A stretch of 10,463 nt of DNA, from assembly GCA_017412265.1 (NCBI GenBank), contig JAFPYK010000021.1, positions 1 to 10,463 of the forward strand. Direction: 5' to 3'. The translations under genes and the position numbers were made by a program. Of this stretch, positions 1 through 6,846 are shown piece after piece. The first letter of the stretch is position 1, and every line of letters starts with the position of its first letter. This DNA comes from Lachnospiraceae bacterium (GTDB lineage Bacteria; Bacillota; Clostridia; Lachnospirales; Lachnospiraceae). Under the pieces are notes generated by a model that saw only the letters and a list, made by a program, of their open reading frames with translations, had not been told where the DNA came from and did not search any database.

Positions 1-511
1 CTCGTTCCTCCCCTGGAGAAGGATAAGCGACCGGGATCCCGAAACGCTCAGCTGTCCGGAAGAACGACCGGACCGTGGAGGTCTCTTCCGAGGTGGCGAA
101 CGCCCAGACCTCCTCCACCTTGAACTGGTTCATGACCCCGATCAGGCCGCTGATATGGTCCGCATCCCCGTGGGTTGCGACCATCAGGTCCAGCCGGCTC
201 ACTCCCTGCTCCTGCAGCCAAGACACCACAAATGACGATGTATCGCGGCCTCCTCCGTCGATCAGGACCGCCGCCTCTTCGGTCCGGAACAGTGTGGCAT
301 GTCCCTGGCCCACATCCAGGAAGGTCACCCTGCACAGTCCGTCGAAGAACCTGCCGGCCTCCCCGGAAGGCAGCGCGTCTTCCTCATAAGCGGCCTCGGC
401 GCCGGCAAGCTCCGGCGGCGCCTTTTCCTTCGCGCAGCCTGCCGCCAGAAGCAGCAGCAGGAGCAGGACGGGCAGCAGGCGCAGGCTGCCGTGTCGCAGA
501 TATTTTATCAT
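1..511 (-). CDS. Lipoprotein with ComEC/Rec2-like metallo-beta-lactamase domain (partial, 3' end outside window)
   Basis: Reading the minus strand from ATG at 511-509 gives an open frame of 170 codons that runs off the left edge, so only the N-terminal part is seen. Residues 1-25 form a lipoprotein signal: basic residues (K3, R6, R11), a leucine-rich core, then the lipobox LAAGC with the lipidated cysteine at residue 26. This predicts export and anchoring to the outer face of the membrane. After a short acidic linker comes FLDVGQGHA (64-72), IDGGG (84-88) and THGDADH (113-119), which is the HxDxDH metal-binding motif of metallo-beta-lactamase-fold hydrolases. DVGQG plus this motif is typical of the soluble ComEC/Rec2 C-terminal-like family. 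The start is supported by GGGGAGGA about 7 bases upstream. Such proteins are often annotated as competence-like hydrolases, some with nuclease or phosphodiesterase activity; the substrate here is unknown. No transmembrane competence channel domain is seen in this part. Confidence 0.85.
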   Translation of the reverse strand, partial: MIKYLRHGSLRLLPVLLLLLLLAAGCAKEKAPPELAGAEAAYEEDALPSGEAGRFFDGLCRVTFLDVGQGHATLFRTEEAAVLIDGGGRDTSSFVVSWLQEQGVSRLDLMVATHGDADHISGLIGVMNQFKVEEVWAFATSEETSTVRSFFRTAERFGIPVAYPSPGEER

Positions 512-541
512 CGTTTTCCTCCCCGGAGCCCCGCCCGGCAC

Positions 542-563
542 GGCCCATCTGGGCCATTGCCCA
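542..563 (-). promoter_or_regulatory. Alternative hairpins in the leader of the lipoprotein gene
   Basis: On the plus strand, GGCCCA (542-547) and TGGGCC (550-555) are inverted repeats, and TGGGC (550-554) is also an inverted repeat of GCCCA (559-563) around a 4-base loop. The central arm can therefore pair with either neighbour but not both. In the minus-strand transcript this lies between the predicted promoter and the ribosome binding site. No run of T follows, so it does not look like an intrinsic terminator. A regulatory role is an inference; GC-rich leaders form such pairings by chance fairly often. Confidence 0.35.
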
Positions 564-592
564 TCCCCGGCCCGCAGGCTCCCTATGTGGTA

Positions 593-621
593 AATATATC
601 GGAAGAGGACTGGAAAAACAA
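593..621 (-). promoter_or_regulatory. Predicted sigma-A promoter for the minus-strand lipoprotein gene
   Basis: Read on the minus strand there is TTGTTT (plus-strand 616-621), a 17-base spacer and TATATT (593-598). This gives 4 of 6 and 5 of 6 matches to the -35 and -10 consensus at ideal spacing, in an AT-rich island inside GC-rich DNA. Transcription would start near 586 and leave a leader of about 75 bases before the ATG at 511. It overlaps the candidate promoter of the divergent plus-strand genes. Confidence 0.55.
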
Positions 622-639
622 GGGTCCTTATGCTAAACT
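611..639 (+). promoter_or_regulatory. Candidate promoter for the phosphohexomutase-to-recU gene cluster
   Basis: TGGAAA (611-616), a 17-base spacer and TAAACT (634-639) form a 4/6 plus 4/6 promoter with a TG extension at 631-632. This is the best candidate in the gap before the start codon at 686. It is clearly weaker than the his promoter, and the exact hexamers are uncertain. It shares DNA with the promoter on the opposite strand, so the two may compete for RNA polymerase. Confidence 0.35.
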
Positions 640-670
640 AACATTAAGAATCAGGGAAGAAATATTCCTC

Positions 671-676
671 AGGAGG
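671..676 (+). promoter_or_regulatory. Ribosome binding site of the phosphohexomutase, with a start-stop ATGTAA between it and the real start
   Basis: AGGAGG lies 9 bases before the ATG at 686. A second ATG at 680-682 sits only 3 bases from the AGGAGG and is followed at once by TAA (683-685), so it would make a one-codon start-stop unit directly abutting the true start. The spacing favours 686 as the real start. Confidence 0.7.
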
Positions 677-685
677 TAGATGTAA

Positions 686-2185
686 ATGAATATCAGATCT
701 TTAGCCAACGGCAGCGATGTCAGAGGCATTGCCATCGAGGGTGTTCCGGGCGAGCACGTGAACCTGACGCCGGAAGCCGCCAGTTTGATCGCCGAATCAT
801 TTTCCCGCTGGCTCGGGAAGAAGCATCATAAGGAGACGACCGAGCTTCGCATCGGTGTCGGCCATGATTCGCGTATCACCGCGGACGCGATCGGAATCGG
901 CGTTTTCTCCGGCCTTGCGTCCATGGGAGTCAAGGTCTATGACTGCGGCCTGGTGTCGACGCCTTCGATGTTCATGACCACGGTGTTCCCGGAATTCGCA
1001 TTTGACGGTTCCATCATGATCACTGCGAGCCATCTTCCTTACAACCGCAACGGCCTGAAGTTCTTTGACCGTGACGGAGGGCTGGAGCACGAGGATATCG
1101 ATGCGATTCTTGCCGATGTGAAGGAGCCTCATCCGGGTCTGCCGGATCTCTCCCTCGTCTCCAAGGCAGACACCCTGTCGGTCTATTGCGCACATCTTCG
1201 CGATACGATCCGCAAGGGCGTGGGAGCAGGAGAGGGCGAGCTTCCGCTGAAGGGCCTTCATGTCGTCGTGGATGCCGGCAACGGTGCGGGCGGATTCTTC
1301 GCGAAGGAAGTGCTCGATCCCCTCGGCGCAGACACCTCCGGCAGCCAGTTCCTGGAGCCGGACGGGATGTTCCCGAACCACATCCCGAACCCTGAGAACA
1401 AGCAGGCGATGGAGTCCATCCGCAGCGCCGTGCTTGCGAATCATGCCGATCTCGGTATTATCTTCGATACCGACGTCGACCGCATGTCCTGCGTACTTCC
1501 GGACGGCAACGAGGTCAACCGCGACAAGATCATCGCGATGATGGCTGCCATCCTCGCGAAGGACTATCCGGGCGGAACCATCGTCACCGATTCCGTGACG
1601 TCCGACCGCCTGACCCGTTTCATCGAAGGCAAACTCGGCATGCATCATCTGCGTTACATGCGCGGATATAAAAATGTAATCAATAAACAGATCGAACTCA
1701 ACAAAGCAGGGATTGTGACGCCTCTGGCGATCGAGACCAGCGGCCACGGCGCACTGAGCGAGAACTATTATCTGGATGACGGCGCATTTATGGCCGTGAA
1801 GATCCTGATCGCCCTGGCGCTCGCGAAGAAGGAAGGCCGCGCGCTTGCTTCCTACATCGAGGACCTGCCGGACGGTTTTGAAGAGAGAGAGTACCGTTTC
1901 CGCATCACGGCGGAGGACTTTCGTTCTTACGGCAAAGAGGTCCTGGCCGCGTTCGAGGAGCGCGCGAGAGCCGAGGGATGGTACGTCGTGCCGAATTCCT
2001 ACGAGGGCATCCGCCTCTCCTTCGATGATGAGAACCTGAAGGGCTGGCTGCTGCTCCGGGTCTCCCTGCACGATCCGCAGATGCCTCTGAATATCGAAGG
2101 CGCACGCCCCGGCGACTGTGACCGGATGCTCGCCCTCGTGAAGCATCTCTTAGAGGGATTTGACGGGCTGTCTGCTTCGTTCTGA
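686..2185 (+). CDS. Phosphohexomutase (phosphomannomutase/phosphoglucomutase superfamily)
   Basis: A 499-residue cytoplasmic enzyme of the alpha-D-phosphohexomutase superfamily, which moves phosphate between C1 and C6 of hexose phosphates and so feeds sugar nucleotides for cell-wall and capsule glycans. Visible motifs: N-terminal DVRG (11-14), catalytic phosphoserine loop TASHLPYNRNG with Ser115, magnesium loop DTDVDR (261-266), sugar-binding loop ETSGH (350-354), and a C-terminal loop LLLRVSLHDP (455-464). In classical PMM/PGM enzymes the last loop reads roughly RxSxTEP; here the T-E is replaced by H-D, so this is a divergent subgroup and the exact sugar is not clear from sequence. Length and domain order suit a complete enzyme. 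The start is fixed by AGGAGG at 671-676. It is first in a co-directional series, with 19 bases before the alarmone synthetase gene. Annotation as phosphomannomutase rather than phosphoglucomutase would be a guess. Confidence 0.9.
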   Translation: MNIRSLANGSDVRGIAIEGVPGEHVNLTPEAASLIAESFSRWLGKKHHKETTELRIGVGHDSRITADAIGIGVFSGLASMGVKVYDCGLVSTPSMFMTTVFPEFAFDGSIMITASHLPYNRNGLKFFDRDGGLEHEDIDAILADVKEPHPGLPDLSLVSKADTLSVYCAHLRDTIRKGVGAGEGELPLKGLHVVVDAGNGAGGFFAKEVLDPLGADTSGSQFLEPDGMFPNHIPNPENKQAMESIRSAVLANHADLGIIFDTDVDRMSCVLPDGNEVNRDKIIAMMAAILAKDYPGGTIVTDSVTSDRLTRFIEGKLGMHHLRYMRGYKNVINKQIELNKAGIVTPLAIETSGHGALSENYYLDDGAFMAVKILIALALAKKEGRALASYIEDLPDGFEEREYRFRITAEDFRSYGKEVLAAFEERARAEGWYVVPNSYEGIRLSFDDENLKGWLLLRVSLHDPQMPLNIEGARPGDCDRMLALVKHLLEGFDGLSASF

Positions 2186-2204
2186 TCTGTAAAGGAGTAA
2201 TTCT

Positions 2205-3008
2205 ATGGAAATCATGTTGTGGCGCGAGCTTTTAGAGCCCTACGGCATGGCAGTTGATGAACTGATGTTGAAATTCACCCAGATACGGGACGGTTACCGC
2301 AGAAGGGGGCTCTATTCACCGATTGAGCAGGTGGACGGACGGTTGAAAACCATCTCCAGTATTCTGGAAAAAGTGCAGCGCAAAAACCTCGTCATTGACG
2401 AATTTGAAGAGAAGCTCGATGATATCGCGGGAATCCGCATTATCTGCCAGTTTGTGGAGGACATCGAGCGTGTGGTGGAGATCATCCACCAGAGAGAGGA
2501 CCTGAGGGTCATCAGCGAGAAGGATTACGTCTCCTCGAGCAAGGACAGCGGCTACCGCAGCTATCACATGATCATCCTGTACAAGGTGCATACGATCCGC
2601 GGGCCGCGCGAGGTCAAGTGCGAGATCCAGATCCGGACCCTGGCCATGAATTTCTGGGCGACCGTGGAGCATTCGCTCCAGTACAAGTATGATCAGGATA
2701 TTCCGGACGAGATCCGGGAGCGCCTGACCAACGCCGCGGACGCCATCGTCGTCCTGGATTCGGAGATGTCTTATGTGCGCCAGGAGATCATGGACGCGCA
2801 GAACTCCTTCCGCCTGAAGGCCAACGTCGTCTCTGACATCCTGAATAACATCCAGAATCTCTACAAGGTCTCCAACAAGAGAGAGATCCTGAAGATCCAG
2901 GATGAATTCTTCCGCCTCTACAAGAGCGGCAACTTAAAGGATCTGGAGCGGTTCAACAAGGAGCTGGACATCATCTCCGAGGGATACCGCGCGCAGAGCC
3001 TGGAGTAA
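2205..3008 (+). CDS. relQ: Small alarmone synthetase, RelQ/YjbM-like GTP pyrophosphokinase
   Basis: A 267-residue cytoplasmic protein that should transfer pyrophosphate from ATP to GDP or GTP, making ppGpp/pppGpp. The single RelA/SpoT synthetase domain shows DDIAGIR (72-78), SGYRSYH (115-121) and EIQIRT (140-145) with the conserved glutamate E140, followed by the AMNFWATVEHSLQYKY stretch typical of the fold. There is no HD hydrolase domain and no TGS or ACT regulatory domain, and the length suits a stand-alone small synthetase rather than Rel/RelA. The C-terminal about 80 residues are charged and predicted mostly helical, as in RelQ proteins where they support tetramer formation. AAAGGAG at 2191-2197, 7 bases before ATG 2205, supports this start over the in-frame ATG at 2214. 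The next gene's ribosome binding site begins right at this stop codon, so the two are probably co-transcribed. The RelQ rather than RelP assignment is by overall resemblance. Confidence 0.88.
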   Translation: MEIMLWRELLEPYGMAVDELMLKFTQIRDGYRRRGLYSPIEQVDGRLKTISSILEKVQRKNLVIDEFEEKLDDIAGIRIICQFVEDIERVVEIIHQREDLRVISEKDYVSSSKDSGYRSYHMIILYKVHTIRGPREVKCEIQIRTLAMNFWATVEHSLQYKYDQDIPDEIRERLTNAADAIVVLDSEMSYVRQEIMDAQNSFRLKANVVSDILNNIQNLYKVSNKREILKIQDEFFRLYKSGNLKDLERFNKELDIISEGYRAQSLE

Positions 3009-3023
3009 GGAGGGTTACTGCCC

Positions 3024-4406
3024 ATGGAATTGCCGAAGGCATTTCAAGACCGCATGCGTGCGCTGCTGGGAGAGGAGGATTACGAGAAGTATCTTGCTTC
3101 CCTGGACAGAGACGCCTACAGCGGGCTTCGCATCAATGAACTGAAGACCTCCGGGGAGGAAGTGCCGGACCGGGTGCTGACCTCCTGGGAGCGTATCCCC
3201 TGGTCTCCCAACGGATATCTGTGTCCGGATGAAGACAAGCCTTCGGAGCATCCCTATTACTACGCGGGACTGTATTATCTGCAGGAGCCAAGTGCCATGG
3301 CTCCTGCGTCCTTTTTACCGGTAGATCCGGGCGAGCGCGTCCTGGATATGTGCGCGGCTCCCGGAGGAAAGTCCACGGAGCTCGCGTCCAAGCTTCAGGG
3401 CCGGGGGATCCTGATTGCAAATGATATCAGCGCCTCGCGGATCAAGGCGCTCCAGAAGAACCTGGAGCTCTTCGGCGTGAAGAACGCCGCGGTCCTCTGC
3501 GAGGAGCCTTCAAAGCTTCTGCCCGCATTTGCCGGGTGGTTTGATAAGATCCTGATCGACGCGCCCTGCTCGGGGGAAGGGATGTTCCGCAAGAAGGGCT
3601 CGATGCCGAAGTTCTGGCTCGAGCACGGACCGGATTACTACGCGCCGATCCAGAAGAGCCTGATTCACACCGGGGCAGATCTTCTGGCGCCCGGCGGCAT
3701 GCTTCTGTATTCGACGTGCACATTCTCCGTGCAGGAGGACGAGGAGGTCCTGGCGGAGCTTCTGGCCTCACATCCGGACATGCACCTGGTTCCGCTGTCG
3801 GATTTCCCGGGCAGAGAGGGCGGCCATCCGGAGTGGTCGGCGGAGATTCCGGAGGCTCTTTATGAAGAGCTTCGCCTGCCGGCAAGGTTCTTCCCGCACC
3901 GCCTGAAGGGAGAGGGACATTTCGCCGCGCTCCTTAAGAAGGACGGAGAAGCTCCCGACCGGGCCGACTCGTCTTCGAGGCGTGTGAAGCTTCCGGCCGA
4001 GGCAGAAGAGTTCCTGTCCGAGCTTACCTGGGATCTCACCGGCTACGAGTACCGGCAGATCGCGGACCGGCTCTACCTCGTGCCCACAGGCATGCCGGAT
4101 CTGTCCGCCTTCCGGGTCATCCGCTGCGGGCTCTTCCTGGGCATGGTCAAGAAGAACCGTTTCGAGCCGGTCGAGGCCCTGGCCATGGCCCTTCGGGCTG
4201 ACGAATATCCGAGGCATGTATCCTTCCCGGCAGAAGATGAGCGTGTGCGCAAATACTTAAAGGGAGAGACCATCGACCTGCTCCCGGGCGAGGCTCCGGG
4301 CAAGGGCTGGTGCCTGGTGTGCGTCGACGGCTATCCTCTGGGCTGGGCCAAATGCACCGGCGCGCAGCTTAAGAACAAATACCACCCCGGATGGAGGATG
4401 ATGTGA
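3024..4406 (+). CDS. rsmF: rRNA (cytosine-C5)-methyltransferase, RsmF/NOL1-NOP2-Sun family
   Basis: A 460-residue S-adenosylmethionine-dependent RNA m5C methyltransferase acting on rRNA in the cytoplasm. The N-terminal region carries LYYLQEPSAM (83-92), a family hallmark. The Rossmann methyltransferase core shows the SAM motif MCAAPGGKS (109-117), motif IV DAPCSGEGM with Cys182, and motif VI YSTCTFS with Cys232. These are the two cysteines of the family: the motif VI cysteine is the attacking nucleophile and the motif IV cysteine helps release product. The C-terminal about 150 residues fit the RsmF-specific extension with a PUA-like fold, and the length matches RsmF rather than the NusB-fused RsmB. 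GGAGG at 3009-3013 is 10 bases before the ATG and starts one base after the relQ stop codon. The end overlaps the next gene. The exact target cytidine is not deducible; symbol given by family resemblance. Confidence 0.88.
   Translation: MELPKAFQDRMRALLGEEDYEKYLASLDRDAYSGLRINELKTSGEEVPDRVLTSWERIPWSPNGYLCPDEDKPSEHPYYYAGLYYLQEPSAMAPASFLPVDPGERVLDMCAAPGGKSTELASKLQGRGILIANDISASRIKALQKNLELFGVKNAAVLCEEPSKLLPAFAGWFDKILIDAPCSGEGMFRKKGSMPKFWLEHGPDYYAPIQKSLIHTGADLLAPGGMLLYSTCTFSVQEDEEVLAELLASHPDMHLVPLSDFPGREGGHPEWSAEIPEALYEELRLPARFFPHRLKGEGHFAALLKKDGEAPDRADSSSRRVKLPAEAEEFLSELTWDLTGYEYRQIADRLYLVPTGMPDLSAFRVIRCGLFLGMVKKNRFEPVEALAMALRADEYPRHVSFPAEDERVRKYLKGETIDLLPGEAPGKGWCLVCVDGYPLGWAKCTGAQLKNKYHPGWRMM
4393..4397 (+). 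promoter_or_regulatory. Ribosome binding site that fixes the RsuA-like start at 4406
   Basis: GGAGG lies 8 bases before the ATG at 4406, the ideal distance. An upstream in-frame ATG at 4391 would give five extra residues but has this same GGAGG inside its own coding sequence rather than in front of it. The site is inside the last codons of the methyltransferase gene, and the stop and start share one base (TGATG), which indicates translational coupling. Confidence 0.75.
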
Positions 4407-5119
4407 TGCTTCGTCTGGATAAATATCTGGCAGACTGCGGTGCCGGCACACGCAGCGAGGTGAAGAAATACCTGCGGGCGGGCAGGGTCTCGGTGAACGG
4501 AAGCGTCTGCACAAAACCGGAGACCAAGATCGACCCGGAGCAGGCGGACGTCACATTTGACGGAAGGCACCTTCGTTACCGCAGGTTTGCATATTATATG
4601 CTTCACAAGCCGGCGGGAGTCATCACGGCAACCGAGGATACCAGGCACCGGACGGTCCTGGATCTTCTGGAGGATGTGCCGTATTCGAATCTCTCCCCGG
4701 TCGGCCGTCTGGACATCGATACAGAGGGGCTGCTGCTGATCACCAACGACGGTGCTCTGGCACATGACCTTCTCTCACCGGCAAAGCATGTGGAGAAGAC
4801 CTACCTGTGCCGGCTGGCCGCTCCCGCAACAGAGCAGGACGCGGAGGCATTTGCGGAGGGAATCGTCCTCGAGGACGGCACCCGCTGCCGGCCCGCGCTA
4901 TGCGAGATCCTCCCGGACGGGGCGCTGGTCACCATCACCGAAGGGAAGTATCATCAGGTGAAGCGTATGTGGGCCGCGAGGGACAACGAGGTGCGGTATC
5001 TGAAGCGCCTCTCTATGGGGCCGCTCGTCCTGCCTGACGACCTCCCCGCGGGGGCTTACCGAGAGCTCACCCCGGAAGAACTCCACCAGTTAAAGGACCG
5101 AGATTATGCTAGAGAATAA
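4406..5119 (+). CDS. rsuA: Pseudouridine synthase, RsuA family
   Basis: Converts a specific uridine in rRNA to pseudouridine. From ATG 4406 the protein is 237 residues. Residues 1-45 form an S4 RNA-binding domain (MLRLDKYLADCG, then GRVSVNG at 26-32). The catalytic domain has YYMLHKPAGVIT (63-74), motif II GRLDIDTEGLLLITNDG with catalytic Asp103, KTYLC (131-135), and motif III EGKYHQVKRM (179-188). Order and length are complete. The TEGLL form resembles the Gram-positive RsuA group (B. subtilis YtzG type) as I recall it, which is linked to U516 of 16S rRNA; the exact target is an inference, and RluB/RluE-type 23S sites cannot be excluded. An alternative start at 4391 adds five residues but has no ribosome binding site in front. 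The gene overlaps both neighbours: one base with the methyltransferase gene and 14 bases with the HAD gene. Confidence 0.88.
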   Translation: MLRLDKYLADCGAGTRSEVKKYLRAGRVSVNGSVCTKPETKIDPEQADVTFDGRHLRYRRFAYYMLHKPAGVITATEDTRHRTVLDLLEDVPYSNLSPVGRLDIDTEGLLLITNDGALAHDLLSPAKHVEKTYLCRLAAPATEQDAEAFAEGIVLEDGTRCRPALCEILPDGALVTITEGKYHQVKRMWAARDNEVRYLKRLSMGPLVLPDDLPAGAYRELTPEELHQLKDRDYARE

Positions 5120-5771
5120 ACGCGCGGTTTTGTTCGACCTGGACGGAACCCTGGCGGACTCCATGTGGATGTGGCGCCAGATCGACATCGACTATCTTGC
5201 CAGGTTCGGCAAGGAATTTACCCCGGACCTGCAGAGGGCCATCGACGGCAAGAGCATCCACGAAACCGCAGTCTATATGAAGGCGCGCTACGAGATACCG
5301 GATACCATCGAGAAGATGCAGGCGGACTGGAATGATATGGCCCGGCAGTTCTACCGGGAGAGAGTCCCGCTCAAGGACGGTGCCCTGGAGCTTCTCCGGG
5401 GGCTGAAGGAGCGGGGCATCCGCATCGGCATCGGCACCAGCAATTCCAGGGAGCTGACGGAGGAAGTGCTAATCTCTCACGGAGTGATGGAGTATTTCGA
5501 CGCTATCCTGACATCGGCCGAGGTGCAGCGCGGCAAGCCGAAGCCCGACATCTACCTGGCTCTGGCGCAGATGCTTCACGTGTCCCCGGCGGACTGCCTG
5601 GTGTTTGAAGACGTGGTTCAGGGAATTGAGGCCGGACGAAACGCCGGCATGCAGGTCTGCGCAGTGGAAGATCCCTACAGTGCGTGGAGCCGGGACCAGA
5701 AACGGGCTCTCGCAGACTATTACGTGGAGAGCTTCCGGGAGGTCACGGCAGAATGGGAGACGCCCCGCTGA
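5106..5771 (+). CDS. HAD superfamily (subfamily IA) phosphatase/phosphomutase, beta-phosphoglucomutase-like
   Basis: A 221-residue soluble hydrolase with all four HAD motifs: motif I LFDLDGTLADS with nucleophile Asp11 and acid/base Asp13, motif II GTSNS (110-114), motif III Lys144 in RGKPKPD (142-148), and motif IV FEDV (167-170) with metal-binding acidic residues. The region between about residues 18 and 85 is the helical cap of subfamily IA (beta-PGM, phosphoglycolate phosphatase and similar). The substrate cannot be read from sequence: sugar phosphates are usual in this group, and a DLDGT first motif is common among the phosphatases. AAAGGA at 5092-5097, 8 bases ahead, supports ATG 5106, inside the end of the RsuA-like gene, so expression is probably coupled to it. 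Its place between two pseudouridine synthases suggests shared transcription, but I see no evidence of a shared pathway. Confidence 0.85.
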   Translation: MLENKRAVLFDLDGTLADSMWMWRQIDIDYLARFGKEFTPDLQRAIDGKSIHETAVYMKARYEIPDTIEKMQADWNDMARQFYRERVPLKDGALELLRGLKERGIRIGIGTSNSRELTEEVLISHGVMEYFDAILTSAEVQRGKPKPDIYLALAQMLHVSPADCLVFEDVVQGIEAGRNAGMQVCAVEDPYSAWSRDQKRALADYYVESFREVTAEWETPR

Positions 5772-5817
5772 GGCGGAGAGATTCCGTTTCGAACAAGTAA
5801 GAAAGTGGTAACAGAAC

Positions 5818-6810
5818 GTGAGAGAGATCACCATCGGATCCAATGAGGCCGGACAGCGGCTGACGAAGTTCCTGGCCAAGTATCTGCCGGAAGCGCCGGA
5901 GAGCTTCTTCTACAAGATGCTGCGAAAAAAGAATATCGTGCTGAACAAGAAGAGAGCGGACGGGAGCGAGAAGCTCACGGAGGGCGATATCGTCTCTCTC
6001 TTTCTCTCTGACGAGACGGTCGAGAAGTTCCGCGGCAACGGCCATCCGGCATATCCGGTGACGGACCTGACCGTCCTCTGGGAGGACAGCCAGGTGTGCA
6101 TCCTCTTAAAGCCCGCGGGCATGCTCTCGCAGAAGGCGGAGGCATCGGACGTCTCGCTCAATGAATATTTCATCGGACGCATGCTCTCGCGCGGGGAGCT
6201 GAATGAGAGAGACCTTGAGAGCTTCACACCCGGCATCTGCAACCGGCTCGACCGCAACACCAGCGGCCTGGTATTTGCCGGCAAGACACTGGCCGGCCTT
6301 CAGCAGATGAACGAGCTTCTCCGCAGCCGGAGGATGCAGAAGTACTATCTGGCCCTGGTCTGCGGCAGGATCTCGGAGCCTGCCGTCCTTCGCGGGTGGC
6401 TGAAAAAAGACGCGAAGACCAACCAGGTGACCGTGAGGGCAGAAGCCTTCCCCGGCGCCTCCCCGATAGAGACCCGCTGTGAGCCGCTCTGCTCCTCGGA
6501 GGAGTTTACGCTCGTCCGCCTGGAGCTTGTCACCGGCAGGACGCATCAGCTGCGGGCCCACCTCGCAAGCATCGGGCATCCCATCGCGGGGGACCGCAAG
6601 TACGGCCGTTACGCGGTCAACGAGCGGATCCTGAAGGAATACGGCATGCGCTATCAGATGCTGCATGCGCATCAGGCCGTCTTCCCGGAATTATCCGGGG
6701 CTCTCGCCGGCCTGTCCGGCCGGACCGTAACCGCGCCGCTGCCGGAGACATTTTCCCGCACGGCCGAAGGCCTTCTTCCTTCCTGTAAGAAGCACCTCGG
6801 CGCTCACTGA
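5818..6810 (+). CDS. Pseudouridine synthase, RluC/RluD (RluA) family
   Basis: A 330-residue RNA pseudouridine synthase. The N-terminus (MREITIGSNEAGQRLTKFLA) through residue about 62 is an S4-like RNA-binding domain. The catalytic domain has ILLKPAGMLSQK (95-106), motif II CNRLDRNTSGLV with catalytic Asp145, KYYLALVCG (175-183), and motif III TGRTHQLRAHLA with IGHPIAGDRKYG (239-263). Asn142 replaces the histidine of the usual HRLDRxTSG; as I recall, this form is common in one clostridial branch of the family. The likely target is 23S rRNA, but which uridine is not clear. The start is GTG at 5818; the reading from there matches the family N-terminus. The upstream site is weak (GAAAGTGG about 8 bases before), and the 46-base gap behind the HAD gene makes its translation less obviously coupled. 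RecU follows after 36 bases. Confidence 0.87.
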   Translation: MREITIGSNEAGQRLTKFLAKYLPEAPESFFYKMLRKKNIVLNKKRADGSEKLTEGDIVSLFLSDETVEKFRGNGHPAYPVTDLTVLWEDSQVCILLKPAGMLSQKAEASDVSLNEYFIGRMLSRGELNERDLESFTPGICNRLDRNTSGLVFAGKTLAGLQQMNELLRSRRMQKYYLALVCGRISEPAVLRGWLKKDAKTNQVTVRAEAFPGASPIETRCEPLCSSEEFTLVRLELVTGRTHQLRAHLASIGHPIAGDRKYGRYAVNERILKEYGMRYQMLHAHQAVFPELSGALAGLSGRTVTAPLPETFSRTAEGLLPSCKKHLGAH

Positions 6811-6846
6811 CATCCTGTTTATCCCAACCTGAGAAATGAGGCAGCT

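Noticed and set aside
175..679. Plus-strand open frames of 126-153 codons in the first 680 bases
   Set aside because: Their translations are Arg/Pro/Ser-rich and unlike any family, while the minus strand encodes a clear lipoprotein with metallo-beta-lactamase motifs over most of this stretch.
1664..1690. AT-rich patch with TATAAA inside the phosphohexomutase gene as an internal promoter
   Set aside because: There is no credible -35 box at the right distance, and the patch encodes part of the normal protein (GYKNVINKQ).
797..2146. A 449-codon open frame on the minus strand opposite the phosphohexomutase gene
   Set aside because: It lies wholly within a well-supported gene, shows no recognisable motifs, and is the expected by-product of strong G/C third-position bias.
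4391..4405. Start of the RsuA-like protein at ATG 4391
   Set aside because: The well-placed GGAGG at 4393-4397 lies downstream of this ATG and serves ATG 4406; the protein from 4406 starts with the usual S4-domain N-terminus.
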